Shown here: piece after piece, positions 43,726 through 53,671 of the stretch
Numbering within the stretch: position 1 is the stretch's first letter
Layout: every line of letters starts with the position of its first letter
Assembly: GCA_021775355.1 (NCBI GenBank)
Contig: JAJFHZ010000011.1
Span: 1 to 64,000 of the forward strand
From: Amylibacter sp.
GTDB taxonomy: Bacteria; Pseudomonadota; Alphaproteobacteria; Rhodobacterales; Rhodobacteraceae
Direction of reading: 5' to 3'
DNA: 64,000 nt
Position numbers and translations under genes: made by a program
The notes under the pieces: generated by a model
Databases searched by the model: none
Told to the model about the DNA's origin: nothing
What the model saw: the letters and a program-made list of their open reading frames with translations, nothing else

Positions 43726-44334
43726 ATGGATCGTAGGAAATTTATCGCATATAGTTTGGCCGCAACCTCTATTGCGCCCGCAGCAATGGCACAAGACGCC
43801 GAAAATGTGGACGTGGTGGAAATGGTTCTGGGCAATCCCGATGCAACGGTTACCTTAACAGAATACGCATCCTTTACCTGCCCGCATTGCGCAAGGTTTC
43901 ACACTGATGTAATGCCAAGCCTGAAAACTGATTACATCGACACAAACAAAATTAAGTTCGTCTACCGCGAGGTTTACTTTGATCGTCTTGGTCTTTGGGG
44001 TGGTATGCTGGCACGCTGCGGTGGCCCAGACAAGTATTTCGGTATTGTTGATATGCTATACAAACGCCAAAGCGACTGGACGCACGGTGCTGATAGTGCT
44101 GCGATTGCCGAAAACCTTTATAAAATCGGGCGTATCGCTGGTTTGAAAAACGAAGATATGCAAGCTTGCTTACAAGATCAGGATATGGCCCAAGCATTGG
44201 TCGCCACGTTTCAGGAAAACGCCGAGGCTGACGGCGTCAATTCCACACCGAGCCTGATAATAAATGGCGTCGCACACGGCAATCAATCATATAGCGCGTT
44301 GAAGAAGCTTCTTGATGCGCAACTGGAAAGCTAA
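43726..44334 (+). CDS. DsbA-family thioredoxin-fold protein
   Basis: 202 residues from ATG 43726 with AAAGG eight bases upstream. An N-terminal signal (about 5-22, RRKF followed by a hydrophobic run ending AMAQ) exports it; the twin-Arg start could make it a Tat substrate. The active site is CPHC at residues 52-55, with the cis-proline loop probably at NSTPSLII near 180. This matches DsbA/ScsC-type oxidoreductases in the periplasm. Its stop is directly followed by the start of the CoA-transferase gene. Confidence 0.9.
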   Translation: MDRRKFIAYSLAATSIAPAAMAQDAENVDVVEMVLGNPDATVTLTEYASFTCPHCARFHTDVMPSLKTDYIDTNKIKFVYREVYFDRLGLWGGMLARCGGPDKYFGIVDMLYKRQSDWTHGADSAAIAENLYKIGRIAGLKNEDMQACLQDQDMAQALVATFQENAEADGVNSTPSLIINGVAHGNQSYSALKKLLDAQLES

Positions 44335-45471
44335 ATGAACGGGACACCGCTGGAAGGCTTGAAGGTCATAGAGCTGGCCCGCATTTTGGCGGGCCCTTGG
44401 GCTGGGCAAACCCTGGCTGACCTTGGGGCCGAGGTGATCAAAATCGAAAGCCCCCAAGGCGATGATACCCGTGGGTGGGGCCCGCCTTTTGTCACCCATA
44501 AAGACGAGACCTCAGCGGCTTATTTCCATGCCTGCAACCGTGGCAAAAAATCTGTTGTGGTCGATTTCAAAGACCCGCAGGCTTTGCAGGATCTAAAGGA
44601 TCTTATCGCAACCGCCGATATAGTGATTGAGAATTACAAAGTTGGCGGGTTGGAAAAGTTCGGGCTGGATTACGATGCAATCAAAGTCCTGAACCCCAAA
44701 CTTGTCTATTGCTCTATCACCGGTTTTGGCCAAACCGGCCCCTATGCCAAACGTGCGGGCTATGATTTTCTGTTGCAGGGCATGAGCGGCTTGATGTCGG
44801 TCACAGGCGAGCCTGATCAGCAACCGCAAAAGGTGGGAGTGGCGGTCACGGATATTTTCACCGGGCTTTACAGTGTGATTGCGATTCAGGCGGCTTTGAC
44901 CCAGCGGGGGATCACCGGTGTGGGCCAGCATATTGATATGTCACTGTTTGATGTGGCCACCGCAGTGACGGCCAATCAAGCGATGAACTATCTGGCAACT
45001 GGCGTAGCACCAATGCGCAAGGGTAATGCCCACCCCAATATCGTGCCTTACCAAGTGTTTGAAACCAGCGACAGTTTTGTAATTATCGCAGTTGGCAATG
45101 ACAGACAGTTTGCTAAATTCTGTAAAATACTGGGTTGTGCGCCACTTGCAGACGATCCTGAATATGCAACCAATGCCGCGCGGGTTGAAAACCGAGATGC
45201 GCTGACTGCATTATTATACCCGTTGGTCATCCGGTATCGCAAACTTGATCTATTGGCCCAATGTGATGCCGTTGGTGTTCCCGCAGGACCGATCAATACG
45301 ATGGATGAGGTCTTTGACGATCCGCAGATCAAGCACCGTGCCATGGTGATGGATTTGAACGGGGTGCCTTCTGTGCGGCTTCCGGTTAATTTTTCGGGCA
45401 GTGATTTGGGGCGGCATAAAGCCTCACCTAAACTGGGTGAGAATACTGGCGATTATTTCAAAGAAAAATAA
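44335..45471 (+). CDS. CaiB/BaiF family (class III) CoA-transferase
   Basis: 378 residues. Class III CoA-transferase with the N-terminal ELARILAGPWAGQTLADLGAEVIK region and a catalytic Asp in the later VGQHIDMSLFDVA segment. These enzymes move CoA between carboxylic acids such as formyl/oxalyl, carnitine or mesaconyl donors; the substrate cannot be told. It starts right at the stop of the thioredoxin-fold gene and its 3' end overlaps the convergent lpxK by 14 bp. Confidence 0.9.
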   Translation: MNGTPLEGLKVIELARILAGPWAGQTLADLGAEVIKIESPQGDDTRGWGPPFVTHKDETSAAYFHACNRGKKSVVVDFKDPQALQDLKDLIATADIVIENYKVGGLEKFGLDYDAIKVLNPKLVYCSITGFGQTGPYAKRAGYDFLLQGMSGLMSVTGEPDQQPQKVGVAVTDIFTGLYSVIAIQAALTQRGITGVGQHIDMSLFDVATAVTANQAMNYLATGVAPMRKGNAHPNIVPYQVFETSDSFVIIAVGNDRQFAKFCKILGCAPLADDPEYATNAARVENRDALTALLYPLVIRYRKLDLLAQCDAVGVPAGPINTMDEVFDDPQIKHRAMVMDLNGVPSVRLPVNFSGSDLGRHKASPKLGENTGDYFKEK

Positions 45472-46453
45472 CTTCAAGAGCTTTATCAAAAGCCTTTGGA
45501 TCATGGATTTTCAACCGGACGGGAACAGTCAGAACCTTTTGTTGCCACTCCTTCGGTAGGCGCACCGCATCTTTTTCGGTTGTCACCAATTGCGCGTCCA
45601 TTTCCCAAGCCTCTTTTTCTAGACGTAATAAAAGGCTGGTCGGGATAGTTTGGTGATCATCGAAGCTGCGCGTGGCTTTGACAACAACTCCCATATCTTT
45701 CAGTGTATTATAGAATTTTTCGGGGCGGCCAATACCGGCAAAGGCAAGCACCGACATGCCCTGCCAGTCCATTCCCGTTTGCAAGGGTGTGATTGTAGAT
45801 GTCACATGGGGCAGCTTAGTGACCGCTTCCCACTTCTGTCGAAACGCATCATGCACATCACCTAGCGGCCCTATTGTCAGTAACAAGTTCGATTTTGCAA
45901 CTGCGCTATCAATCGTTTCGCGCAAGGGACCGGACGGCACCACCAGACCGTTACCGAAACCCATTTCAGCATCGGCGACAAGTATCGTTAAATCCTTGGC
46001 CATCGCAGAGTTTTGTAAACCGTCATCCAAAACAATCACATCCGCACCCGCCGTTTGTGCCGCACGTGCGCCCGCAATTCTATCCTTGGCAATCCATGTC
46101 GTGGCAAAGGCGGCCAGCAACAAAGGTTCGTCACCCACATCATTTGCAGTATGGGTTGTCGGGTCTACTTTCGTTGGGCCGATAAGCTGACCTTTGTAAC
46201 CTTTCGACACGATATGGGGATTCTTGCCCATAGAGATCAGACGCGTGACGGTTTCGATAACCGTGGGTGTTTTACCCGTGCCGCCAAGATTAACGTTCCC
46301 GATACAAATCACCGGAACATCAAGCTTTGTATGCGGCCCCTGCTGCCAACGTCGCACACCCGCCCATTGCCATAACTTTGAGAGTGGCGCCAAAACCAAT
46401 GGCCAAATCCCTGCGCGGTTTGGCGGTTTCTTCCAAAAGTCAGGCGGCTGCAT
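45458..46453 (-). CDS. lpxK: tetraacyldisaccharide 4'-kinase LpxK
   Basis: 331 residues from ATG 46453; a longer frame back to 46546 would overlap waaA more deeply. Adds the 4'-phosphate to lipid A precursors. An N-terminal hydrophobic/amphipathic segment associates with the membrane, and the P-loop GGTGKTP is near residues 57-63, followed by DVIVLDDGLQN. The start overlaps the waaA stop region by 14 bp, so the two lipopolysaccharide genes are coupled. Confidence 0.93.
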   Translation of the reverse strand: MQPPDFWKKPPNRAGIWPLVLAPLSKLWQWAGVRRWQQGPHTKLDVPVICIGNVNLGGTGKTPTVIETVTRLISMGKNPHIVSKGYKGQLIGPTKVDPTTHTANDVGDEPLLLAAFATTWIAKDRIAGARAAQTAGADVIVLDDGLQNSAMAKDLTILVADAEMGFGNGLVVPSGPLRETIDSAVAKSNLLLTIGPLGDVHDAFRQKWEAVTKLPHVTSTITPLQTGMDWQGMSVLAFAGIGRPEKFYNTLKDMGVVVKATRSFDDHQTIPTSLLLRLEKEAWEMDAQLVTTEKDAVRLPKEWQQKVLTVPVRLKIHDPKAFDKALEVIFL

Positions 46454-47741
46454 CTGTGGGCATCCCTTCAGCAAGCTTTTCCAATATCTCTGCAATGATA
46501 GTACCCGAAACTTCACCGCCTTCCGAACTAATTTCCCAGGCGGCACATACCATCAACGCGGCGGCATCAGGGGCAATAGTCGTGTTCAGGGCTTCGGCCA
46601 ACTCACCGCCATTAGACACCAACCGTGCAGCACCTGCTTCGCGGTAGCGATCATAATACTGCTTATACTCACCACAAGCAGGCCCGTGGATTATCGCTGA
46701 CCCCATTGATGCAGGATGGAACGGATCAATTGTTTGACCTGTAGACAAGGTGCCACCGCAATAACTAACCGATGCCAACCGCAAATAGGTTGCAAGGTTT
46801 TCTTGCCTGTCGGTTACATAAACATCCGTGGTATCATCTGGCGTATCGCCGTTTTGTTGCAAAGCAAATACAAGATTCTGGTTTTCATGCCGTGTAGCAA
46901 TACGCTCACCCCGGTCTTTTTCGCGAGTATGCAAAATCAACAACAGACCCCGATTGCGGCGCATTGCAAGTTTATGCGTGTTTACAACAACATCTTCTTC
47001 ATCCCTGTGGGTAACCGCCGACAACCATACTGAACGATTTCCAAACGCAGCTGACAGGTTTGTATAAAGCGCTTCATCATAATGCAGCAATTCCTTTGTT
47101 TCGGTTATAACGCCCGTCACACGAATTTTGCCGCTTTGCACGTCAAGCCGCTTTAGTTTTTTTGCAACCTGTTGATCTTGTGCAAAAATAAAATCGAACC
47201 TGTTCAAAACAGAGCGCGCTAGCCCCGGTAGCCATCGCCATCTGCGATAACTTTTATTGGACATTCTTGTGTTAATCGCTATCAGGGGTATATTTTTCTT
47301 ACTAAGCCTTGTTAAAAATCTTGGCCAAAATTCCCCTTCCGAAATAACCGCAACATCCGGTGCCCAGTATTTCAGAAATGCGTGTATTGGCTGATCCAGA
47401 TCAATTGGCAAATATTGGTGTACAGTATTTTCGGGCATCTGGTCCAAAATCTCGTCAACCTTTTCTTGTTTGCGCGTCGTGACCAGAAAACGCAAATCAA
47501 GCTCTTGTTCGTTAAGTTGTTCAATCAAGCCAAGCAATGGCAAAGCAGAAACCGCATCAGGGGTATGCAGCCATACCAGTCGGCCCACTTTTCTGGGCGC
47601 AGTAGCGCCCCCCAAACGTTCCTGAAAACGGTCTGGTGAAATCCCGACCTCTTCTGCACCTATTTTAAGTTTTTGGATCAGTCTATTGCCCACCATACGC
47701 GAGGTAAGCAGATATATCCAAAGTTCAGTGCGTCCGAACAT
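46440..47741 (-). CDS. waaA: 3-deoxy-D-manno-octulosonic acid transferase WaaA/KdtA
   Basis: 433 residues, GT30 family. Transfers Kdo to lipid A. It has an N-terminal membrane-associated segment, the region with LVWLHTPDAVSALPLL, VAVISEGEFWPRFL, and the C-terminal domain with SYCGGTLSTGQTIDPFHPASMGSAIIHGP, typical of KdtA (given by its core). Eight bp separate it from the upstream DUF4170 gene. Confidence 0.93.
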   Translation of the reverse strand: MFGRTELWIYLLTSRMVGNRLIQKLKIGAEEVGISPDRFQERLGGATAPRKVGRLVWLHTPDAVSALPLLGLIEQLNEQELDLRFLVTTRKQEKVDEILDQMPENTVHQYLPIDLDQPIHAFLKYWAPDVAVISEGEFWPRFLTRLSKKNIPLIAINTRMSNKSYRRWRWLPGLARSVLNRFDFIFAQDQQVAKKLKRLDVQSGKIRVTGVITETKELLHYDEALYTNLSAAFGNRSVWLSAVTHRDEEDVVVNTHKLAMRRNRGLLLILHTREKDRGERIATRHENQNLVFALQQNGDTPDDTTDVYVTDRQENLATYLRLASVSYCGGTLSTGQTIDPFHPASMGSAIIHGPACGEYKQYYDRYREAGAARLVSNGGELAEALNTTIAPDAAALMVCAAWEISSEGGEVSGTIIAEILEKLAEGMPTDAAA

Positions 47742-47749
47742 TAAGCTTC

Positions 47750-47992
47750 TTAACCCAACTCTTCGGTCGGGCTGCCCGCTGTCTCTTCATCGCGCAGTCG
47801 ATGTATATGGGCGATAAAGTAGCGGGTGTGGGCATTGTCCACAGTCTGTTGAGACTTTGATTTCCACGCGCTGAATGCAGATGCGTAATCCGGAAAAATC
47901 CCAACAATGTCTATCTCGTCAACATTACGAAAAACCTTTGTTGCAGGGTCTTTCAGCTCGCCGCCGAATACCAGATGAAGTCTTTGTGCCAT
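47750..47992 (-). CDS. DUF4170 family small protein
   Basis: 80 residues beginning MAQRLHLVFGGEL, matching the small alphaproteobacterial DUF4170 family that is often next to kdtA (recalled). No membrane segment. The function is unknown; its location 8 bp before waaA suggests a link to envelope or lipid A synthesis. Confidence 0.8.
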   Translation of the reverse strand: MAQRLHLVFGGELKDPATKVFRNVDEIDIVGIFPDYASAFSAWKSKSQQTVDNAHTRYFIAHIHRLRDEETAGSPTEELG

Positions 47993-48043
47993 TGTTAAAT
48001 CCTTTGTTCTTACGCTTACGTCTTGCTTAGGCCCTGTTGGCGG

Positions 48044-48817
48044 CTACTTCAAGTATTCAACAAGTCCGCTGTGTAAATTCGGGGCGGCGGCGATCATTCC
48101 CGCCAAGGCCGGTTTTGGTTGATTATACTGCGGCAGGTGCTTGAACTTATCCGAAACCTTTGCCCCTGCTTCGCGACAAATCAGATCGCCTGCAGCAACA
48201 TCCCATTCCCAAGTATCACGCAGTGTTATCATTCCGTCAAACCTGCCTTGCGCCACAAGACACAACCGATAAGCCAGCGATGAACGAAAGTGCCGCTCAA
48301 TCGGAGGTGGTTGATCCCGCCAATGCGCGGATTTCATTTGCGCACCAGAGGCCAAAACGCGGGCGGATTGCACATTGCTTGCGCCATTGTTCACAATCGG
48401 TTTCCCGTTCAAATACGCCCCTTGCCCCAACGATGCCCAATAGGTCAGTTTTTTAGCGGGGCAATGAACAACAGCGGCTTCAACAATACCGTTTCGGGCA
48501 ATCGCTATGGCAGTTGCGAAGTTTTCATGCCCGTTGATAAACGACCGGGTGCCATCTATCGGATCAACGATAAAAACCGTTTCATATTCCAATCGCTTCA
48601 GGTCGTCTTCGGTTTCTTCGGACAACCAACCATAATCGGGCCGCGCCCCTAACAGCTCTGCATTCAGCATTTTATCGATCTCAAGATCAGCTTGTGTGAC
48701 AGGGCCTTGCCCACCGACCTTATCCCAGACATCCACATCGTGCTGAAAGTATTTCAGTGCAATGTCACTGGCGGCATCTGCCGCTTCCAGAAGTAATTTC
48801 AGATCAGGCACCAGCAA
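48044..48817 (-). CDS. inositol monophosphatase / CysQ-like phosphatase
   Basis: 257 residues. It has metal-binding motifs of the IMPase superfamily: GYGWLSEET-like (WLSEET) and the signature VDPIDGTRSF, and a later WEWDVAAGDLI with the last metal-binding Asp. Members dephosphorylate inositol phosphate or 3'-phosphoadenosine 5'-phosphate; the choice is not clear from sequence. Its start overlaps the pmbA stop region by 14 bp. Confidence 0.88.
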   Translation of the reverse strand: MLVPDLKLLLEAADAASDIALKYFQHDVDVWDKVGGQGPVTQADLEIDKMLNAELLGARPDYGWLSEETEDDLKRLEYETVFIVDPIDGTRSFINGHENFATAIAIARNGIVEAAVVHCPAKKLTYWASLGQGAYLNGKPIVNNGASNVQSARVLASGAQMKSAHWRDQPPPIERHFRSSLAYRLCLVAQGRFDGMITLRDTWEWDVAAGDLICREAGAKVSDKFKHLPQYNQPKPALAGMIAAAPNLHSGLVEYLK

Positions 48818-50156
48818 TAACCATACTTTCCAACAGCATACTTGGGATCACCCGTGAAAGATGCGCACGACCATCGTTTGCAGGTACAAAATTGGCCAGC
48901 ATCTGGTGCAGGTTTCCTGCAATGGTACATTCATTTACGGGATGCATAATCTGTCCGTTTTCCACCCAGAACCCGCTTGCGCCACGTGAATAATCACCCG
49001 TTGTCGGACTGATGGTAGACCCGATCAGGCCAGTGACCAACAGCCCTGTTCCCATATCCGAAATCAGTTCATCACGGGTTTTAGTTCCACCCAGCAAAGT
49101 CATGTTACCGCTTGATGGGGATGGTGGCGATCCTGCCCCACGCGAAGCATTGCCCGTGCTTTTCATCCCCAGCTTTCGTCCGCTTGCTAAATCAAGCGTC
49201 CAGCCTGTCAGCACACCGTTATCAATAACACAGCGCACAGCAACAGGCAGACCTTCGGCATCAAATGGTTTTGAACCCGATACCCGTGCACGCGTTGGAT
49301 CTTCGATCAGATCAATGCCTTTGGGCAAAACTAATTCTCCCAGCGCACCTTTTAACCAACTGGAACCACGAATGATTGAAGTACCGTTAACCGCAGATAA
49401 TAAATGCCCGATTAAAGTCGATGAGATACGTTCATCAAACAAAACCGGGAATTTGCCTGTAGGCGGTTTGGTTGAACCGAACTTGGCCGCAGCACGTTCC
49501 CCCGCCAATTGACCGATTGTTTCGGCACTTGGCATATCTGCCAAATGCGCGCGTCCTTCACCACAATAATCGCGTTCCATTTGTAATCCGTCCCCGGTAA
49601 TTGCCACGCATGTTGTTGAAAATGATGTGCGCCGATAACCACCCGAAAACCCATTAGAGGTAGCCAAATGAACCCGCGTATCACTCCAGCCGGCGCTGGC
49701 CCCTTGTACTTTGGTAACACCAGTTACCGACAAAGCGGAAGCTTCTGCCGTTTGCGCCATTTCCTGCATGTTTTCAGGGGATGGCTTGTCCGTACCATCA
49801 GCCAGATCCAATCGGTCAACATTCCAAGCCTTTGCCAGCTGATCCGTATCAGCCAGACCGATATGTTCATCCTCGGGCGCAACTTTTGCCATTGCAACGG
49901 CCCGTTCTGCCATCTGTTCCAACGTGTAATCGCTGACATCTGATACCGAAACGCAAGCCTGTTGTTTGCCGATTAGAACCCGCAAACCAACATCAACGCC
50001 TTCGGACCGTTCTGCATGTTCCAGGGCACCGGCCCGAACATCAATGGATATGCTTTGCCCATCCACCAGAAGCACATCAGCCGCATCGGCACCCGCATGG
50101 GCTGCCACCCTTAGAAGCTTTTCCGAAAGGGCATCAAAATCATTCGCCATAGTCAT
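48804..50156 (-). CDS. pmbA: PmbA/TldE family metallopeptidase-like protein
   Basis: 450 residues. The TldD/TldE pair forms a protease that matures antibiotic peptides such as microcin B17 and degrades CcdA. The sequence has PmbA landmarks: DVGLRVLIGKQQACVSVSD near 50-70, and the C-terminal DYSRGASGFWVENGQI. There is no HExxxH motif, which is expected of the TldE/PmbA half; its TldD partner is not in the window. An alternative start codon lies two codons downstream (50150). Confidence 0.88.
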   Translation of the reverse strand: MTMANDFDALSEKLLRVAAHAGADAADVLLVDGQSISIDVRAGALEHAERSEGVDVGLRVLIGKQQACVSVSDVSDYTLEQMAERAVAMAKVAPEDEHIGLADTDQLAKAWNVDRLDLADGTDKPSPENMQEMAQTAEASALSVTGVTKVQGASAGWSDTRVHLATSNGFSGGYRRTSFSTTCVAITGDGLQMERDYCGEGRAHLADMPSAETIGQLAGERAAAKFGSTKPPTGKFPVLFDERISSTLIGHLLSAVNGTSIIRGSSWLKGALGELVLPKGIDLIEDPTRARVSGSKPFDAEGLPVAVRCVIDNGVLTGWTLDLASGRKLGMKSTGNASRGAGSPPSPSSGNMTLLGGTKTRDELISDMGTGLLVTGLIGSTISPTTGDYSRGASGFWVENGQIMHPVNECTIAGNLHQMLANFVPANDGRAHLSRVIPSMLLESMVIAGA

Positions 50157-50167
50157 ATATTCACAAT

Positions 50168-51628
50168 CTATTTAAGTGGCATTCCATTGGCACTGATATG
50201 GCCATCTTTCGTCATGGTAATCACCGACACCAAATGATCTTCACCTTCACCGGGGGTAAAAAACATTGCCGACATACCCTGAATCATCGCCGCGTTCTGG
50301 GCGGGTACTAAACCAAGCTCTGTTAGCTTACCAAGCAAACCATAGCCACCTTTCAATGAAATATTGACCGTCCCGTCCGGAACTGGCGGGAACTGTGAGT
50401 TATCCACCAATACTGAACCCGATGTTTGCAGGTCTGCACCAGCGATCTTAAGGTTAAGCGCTTTAATCTCTGCACTTTCCACCGCAACTGGTGGTGCCTG
50501 ATTGGTGTCCTTCACATCAATATCTGATATTTTCTTCAACCAGCGCATACTGGCCAGCAAATCAATGTCCAGATCAATATCGTCTCTGGGCAGTAACGCT
50601 TTAGGATCGAACATGTTCCATAACGGCTCGGACAACTTAAGCCCGCTTAATGCGATCTTATAGCTGGCAGGCTTGCTTTCATCAACATTATCCAACGGAA
50701 CGGCAATTTTCGCAACCGCATCGGATATGCTGAACTGTACCGGCGGAAAGCCCATTCCGGTGGCCGTCACTTCATATGTCAGGTCTTGCGTTGTTCCTTC
50801 TACAGTTGCCACTTCATCCTTAATGCCAAATGTACCCGCGCCGGCACCAAAGGCCGCATTCAGCTCAATTGGCCCAACGGCGGAATTTGCTGCACTTTTG
50901 CTGCTTCCGAATTCGACACTATATTCAAAAACCATATTGCGTGACGCATCGAAGAAACCCGTCGGGTTTTCCGGATCAAAATCATCATAAATCGGAATAT
51001 CAAAATTCCCCGCAAAAGATTGAATCGTCGAAGAGGATGTCATCGACTCTCCCTCTAACGCGAAACTATAATCAATCACCATGTTCTTGATCTCAAAGCT
51101 TCCTGCCGATCTGCCCATGTCGCCCGTTTCCAACACCTGCGTACCGCTTCCATCCGTCATTTTTACCGATACGCCGATAAGATTACTGTCTAATGTACGA
51201 AATATCATTTCATCAAATGAACTGTCATACTTGCGCGCACCTTCTTTACCGCCAATATCAACAGAACTGCCTTTGCTTTCGATCACAAATTTCACGGGTT
51301 CCAGACCTTCGGGGTCAGGGGATTGAAACACCCCGTCGATTTGTTCCGCAAAAATCATCTCAAAACCGCCCAACAGTTTCTTGCTGACCTTTATCCATGG
51401 AACAGCAACCTGTGTCTTACCGTCTTCGGATTTCAGCGTAATATTATTCCACTGCGTATATCTGCCCGCATCGTCTTTATCGCCAACTTCCAGCACAATT
51501 GGCATGGATTTTAAAACATCAAAATATTCTTCCAGAATCTTCGTCGATTGCGCATCTGACATGGCAGGTGTTGCAGCGATCATAGAAAACCCGCACACAG
51601 CGGCTAATAAGTTTTTTCCAACAAACAT
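50168..51628 (-). CDS. DUF2125-like exported protein
   Basis: 486 residues: a signal peptide (about 1-25), then a long beta-rich periplasmic protein with repeated anti-parallel strands and lipid-binding-like amphipathic patterns. It resembles the alphaproteobacterial DUF2125 family of large secreted proteins (recalled, not searched). No catalytic motif seen. It is 11 bp upstream of pmbA and divergent from the amidinotransferase gene. Confidence 0.6.
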   Translation of the reverse strand: MFVGKNLLAAVCGFSMIAATPAMSDAQSTKILEEYFDVLKSMPIVLEVGDKDDAGRYTQWNNITLKSEDGKTQVAVPWIKVSKKLLGGFEMIFAEQIDGVFQSPDPEGLEPVKFVIESKGSSVDIGGKEGARKYDSSFDEMIFRTLDSNLIGVSVKMTDGSGTQVLETGDMGRSAGSFEIKNMVIDYSFALEGESMTSSSTIQSFAGNFDIPIYDDFDPENPTGFFDASRNMVFEYSVEFGSSKSAANSAVGPIELNAAFGAGAGTFGIKDEVATVEGTTQDLTYEVTATGMGFPPVQFSISDAVAKIAVPLDNVDESKPASYKIALSGLKLSEPLWNMFDPKALLPRDDIDLDIDLLASMRWLKKISDIDVKDTNQAPPVAVESAEIKALNLKIAGADLQTSGSVLVDNSQFPPVPDGTVNISLKGGYGLLGKLTELGLVPAQNAAMIQGMSAMFFTPGEGEDHLVSVITMTKDGHISANGMPLK

Positions 51629-51783
51629 AATTATCTCCTAAAGCTAAGTGGCAAATCTAAAACAGACCAAACTTTCAGACAACCTCCAAATTCGTATTTC
51701 CAAACAACACTCAATTGAATAAGCATTGCAATCCATGACAAGTTCGGGTTCTGTCTAAAACTGGAAAAATTAAGAGGCATAGG

Positions 51784-52905
51784 ATGGCTTGGTCAGCAGA
51801 GAAAACCAAAGTTAACAGTTGGAATGAATGGGATCCGTTACGCCATGTCATTGTCGGGCGTGCGGATAATTGCCACATCCCGCCGGAAGAACCTGCCCTT
51901 GAAGCGAAAGTACCGGAAGACAGTGACATGCGTGGGCAGTGGGGGCGTCGCCCACAGGAAACCATTGATCGCGCGAATGAGCTGTTGGATAACTTCGCCA
52001 ACCTTCTGGAAAAACGTGGACTTCGGGTAGACCGCCCAACACCAACGGATTTTTCGCTACCCGCAACAACACCCGATTTTCACACTGAGAGCCAGTTCGG
52101 CTGCATGCCGCCCCGTGATGTTCTGCTAACCGTCGGCAATGAAATTCTGGAAGCGACCATGTCGTATCGCTGTCGTTGGTTTGAATATCTGTGTTATCGC
52201 CCCTTGATGCAACAATATTGGGAAGAGGACAGACATTTCCGCCATGAAGCGGCACCCAAACCACGCCTAACCGATGCGGATTACCACCCTGACTATCTTT
52301 CCGAGAAAATCGGTGTTGAAAAACGCCTAAAATGGGCCGAAGAAAAGTTTTTTGTCACCACAGAAGAAGAGCCGCTGTTTGATGCGGCCGATGTTTTGCG
52401 GTTTGGCAAAGATCTGGTTGTGCAACACGGATTTACCACCAACCTGAAAGGCATCGAATGGTTGCGTCGCCATTTCCCTGATCACCGCGTTCATACGGTA
52501 AACTTTCCGGGCGACCCCTATCCAATCCATATCGATGCAACCTTTACCCCACTCAAACCCGGTCTGATCGTCAATAACCCGCAACGACGGTTGCCGGAAG
52601 ACCAACGCAAGATGTTCAACGACAACGATTGGGAAATTGTCGATGCGGCACAACCTGCACATAATGCTCCCCCGCCTTTGTGCTATTCATCCACATGGCT
52701 GTCGATGAATGTTCTGGTGCTTGACCCCAAAACCGTTTGTGTTGAAAAATCCGAGGTCTATCAAGCCGAGCAAATGGACAGGTTGGGCATGGAAGTAATC
52801 GAGGTAGAACTGCGCGACGCTTACGCATTCGGCGGTGGCTTGCATTGTTGCACTGCAGACGTGTACCGTGAAGGTGATTGTGAAGACTATTTTCCAAAGG
52901 TGTAA
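51784..52905 (+). CDS. glycine amidinotransferase-like protein
   Basis: 373 residues of the amidinotransferase family (AGAT, scyllo-inosamine-4-phosphate amidinotransferase, StrB-like). The expected catalytic set is visible: FDAADVLRFGKD with the Asp, FPGDPYPIHIDATF with the His, and GGGLHCCTADVYR with catalytic Cys355 (followed by another Cys at 356). These enzymes move an amidino group from arginine to an amine such as glycine. The acceptor here cannot be told. The gene is 3 bp before an SDR gene, so an amidino-compound pathway with an oxidation step is possible (inference). Confidence 0.85.
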   Translation: MAWSAEKTKVNSWNEWDPLRHVIVGRADNCHIPPEEPALEAKVPEDSDMRGQWGRRPQETIDRANELLDNFANLLEKRGLRVDRPTPTDFSLPATTPDFHTESQFGCMPPRDVLLTVGNEILEATMSYRCRWFEYLCYRPLMQQYWEEDRHFRHEAAPKPRLTDADYHPDYLSEKIGVEKRLKWAEEKFFVTTEEEPLFDAADVLRFGKDLVVQHGFTTNLKGIEWLRRHFPDHRVHTVNFPGDPYPIHIDATFTPLKPGLIVNNPQRRLPEDQRKMFNDNDWEIVDAAQPAHNAPPPLCYSSTWLSMNVLVLDPKTVCVEKSEVYQAEQMDRLGMEVIEVELRDAYAFGGGLHCCTADVYREGDCEDYFPKV

Positions 52906-52908
52906 TTC

Positions 52909-53655
52909 ATGAAAAACAAAACCGTACTGATCACAGGGGCCAGCCGTGGAATCGGCGAAGCCACCGCCCGCGAATTTGCCGGTCTTGGTGCCAATGTCAT
53001 GCTGGCTGCGCGATCTGAAACCGATATCAAAGCAATTGCCGATGATATCAACGCAAATGGCGGAAAAGCGGCTGCTTTTGCCTGTGATGTTTCCGATCTG
53101 GCACAAGTAAAAGCGATGATCGCCGCTTGTGTCACCACGTTTGGCGCGCTTGATGTATTGATCAACAACGCAGGTGTACTTGAACCAATTGAACATTTAG
53201 ACGGCTCTGATGCAGCGGCGTGGATCAAGGTGATCGATGTTAACGTCAACGGCGTGTATTACGGAATGCGCGAGGCCCTGCCACATATGAAAAACGGCGG
53301 TACGATCATTACCATTGGTTCAGGTGCCGGAACCAGCGCGTTAGAGGGTTGGAGCGCATATTGTGCCTCAAAAGCCGCGGTTCACCATTTAAACAAATGT
53401 CTGGACACCGAAGAACGTGCCAACGGTATCCGCGCGTTGGTTCTGTCACCCGGCACTGTGGCAACCGAAATGCAACGATCGATCAAAGACAGCGGGGTAA
53501 ACCCTGTCAGCCAAATCGACTGGTCTGCGCATATTCCACCCGAATGGCCGGCAAAGGCTTTGGTTTGGATGTGTACGCCTGATGCAGACGGTTGGTTAGG
53601 CGAAGTGATTAGCTTGCGCGAAGACACCATTCGTAAACGTGTTGGTTTAACCTAA
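52909..53655 (+). CDS. short-chain dehydrogenase/reductase
   Basis: 248-residue classical SDR. The nucleotide-binding TGASRGIGEA (about 8-17), the NNAG motif (about 86-89) and the catalytic YCASK (Tyr about 150) are present, with Ser in the strand before. The substrate is unknown. It is cotranscribed with the amidinotransferase (3-bp gap) and followed 16 bp later by the MscS channel gene. Confidence 0.93.
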   Translation: MKNKTVLITGASRGIGEATAREFAGLGANVMLAARSETDIKAIADDINANGGKAAAFACDVSDLAQVKAMIAACVTTFGALDVLINNAGVLEPIEHLDGSDAAAWIKVIDVNVNGVYYGMREALPHMKNGGTIITIGSGAGTSALEGWSAYCASKAAVHHLNKCLDTEERANGIRALVLSPGTVATEMQRSIKDSGVNPVSQIDWSAHIPPEWPAKALVWMCTPDADGWLGEVISLREDTIRKRVGLT

Positions 53656-53671
53656 ATCTGGATTGCTTCAC

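Noticed and set aside
46224..46700. 158-codon plus-strand frame across lpxK and waaA
   Set aside because: Antisense to two clear lipopolysaccharide genes.
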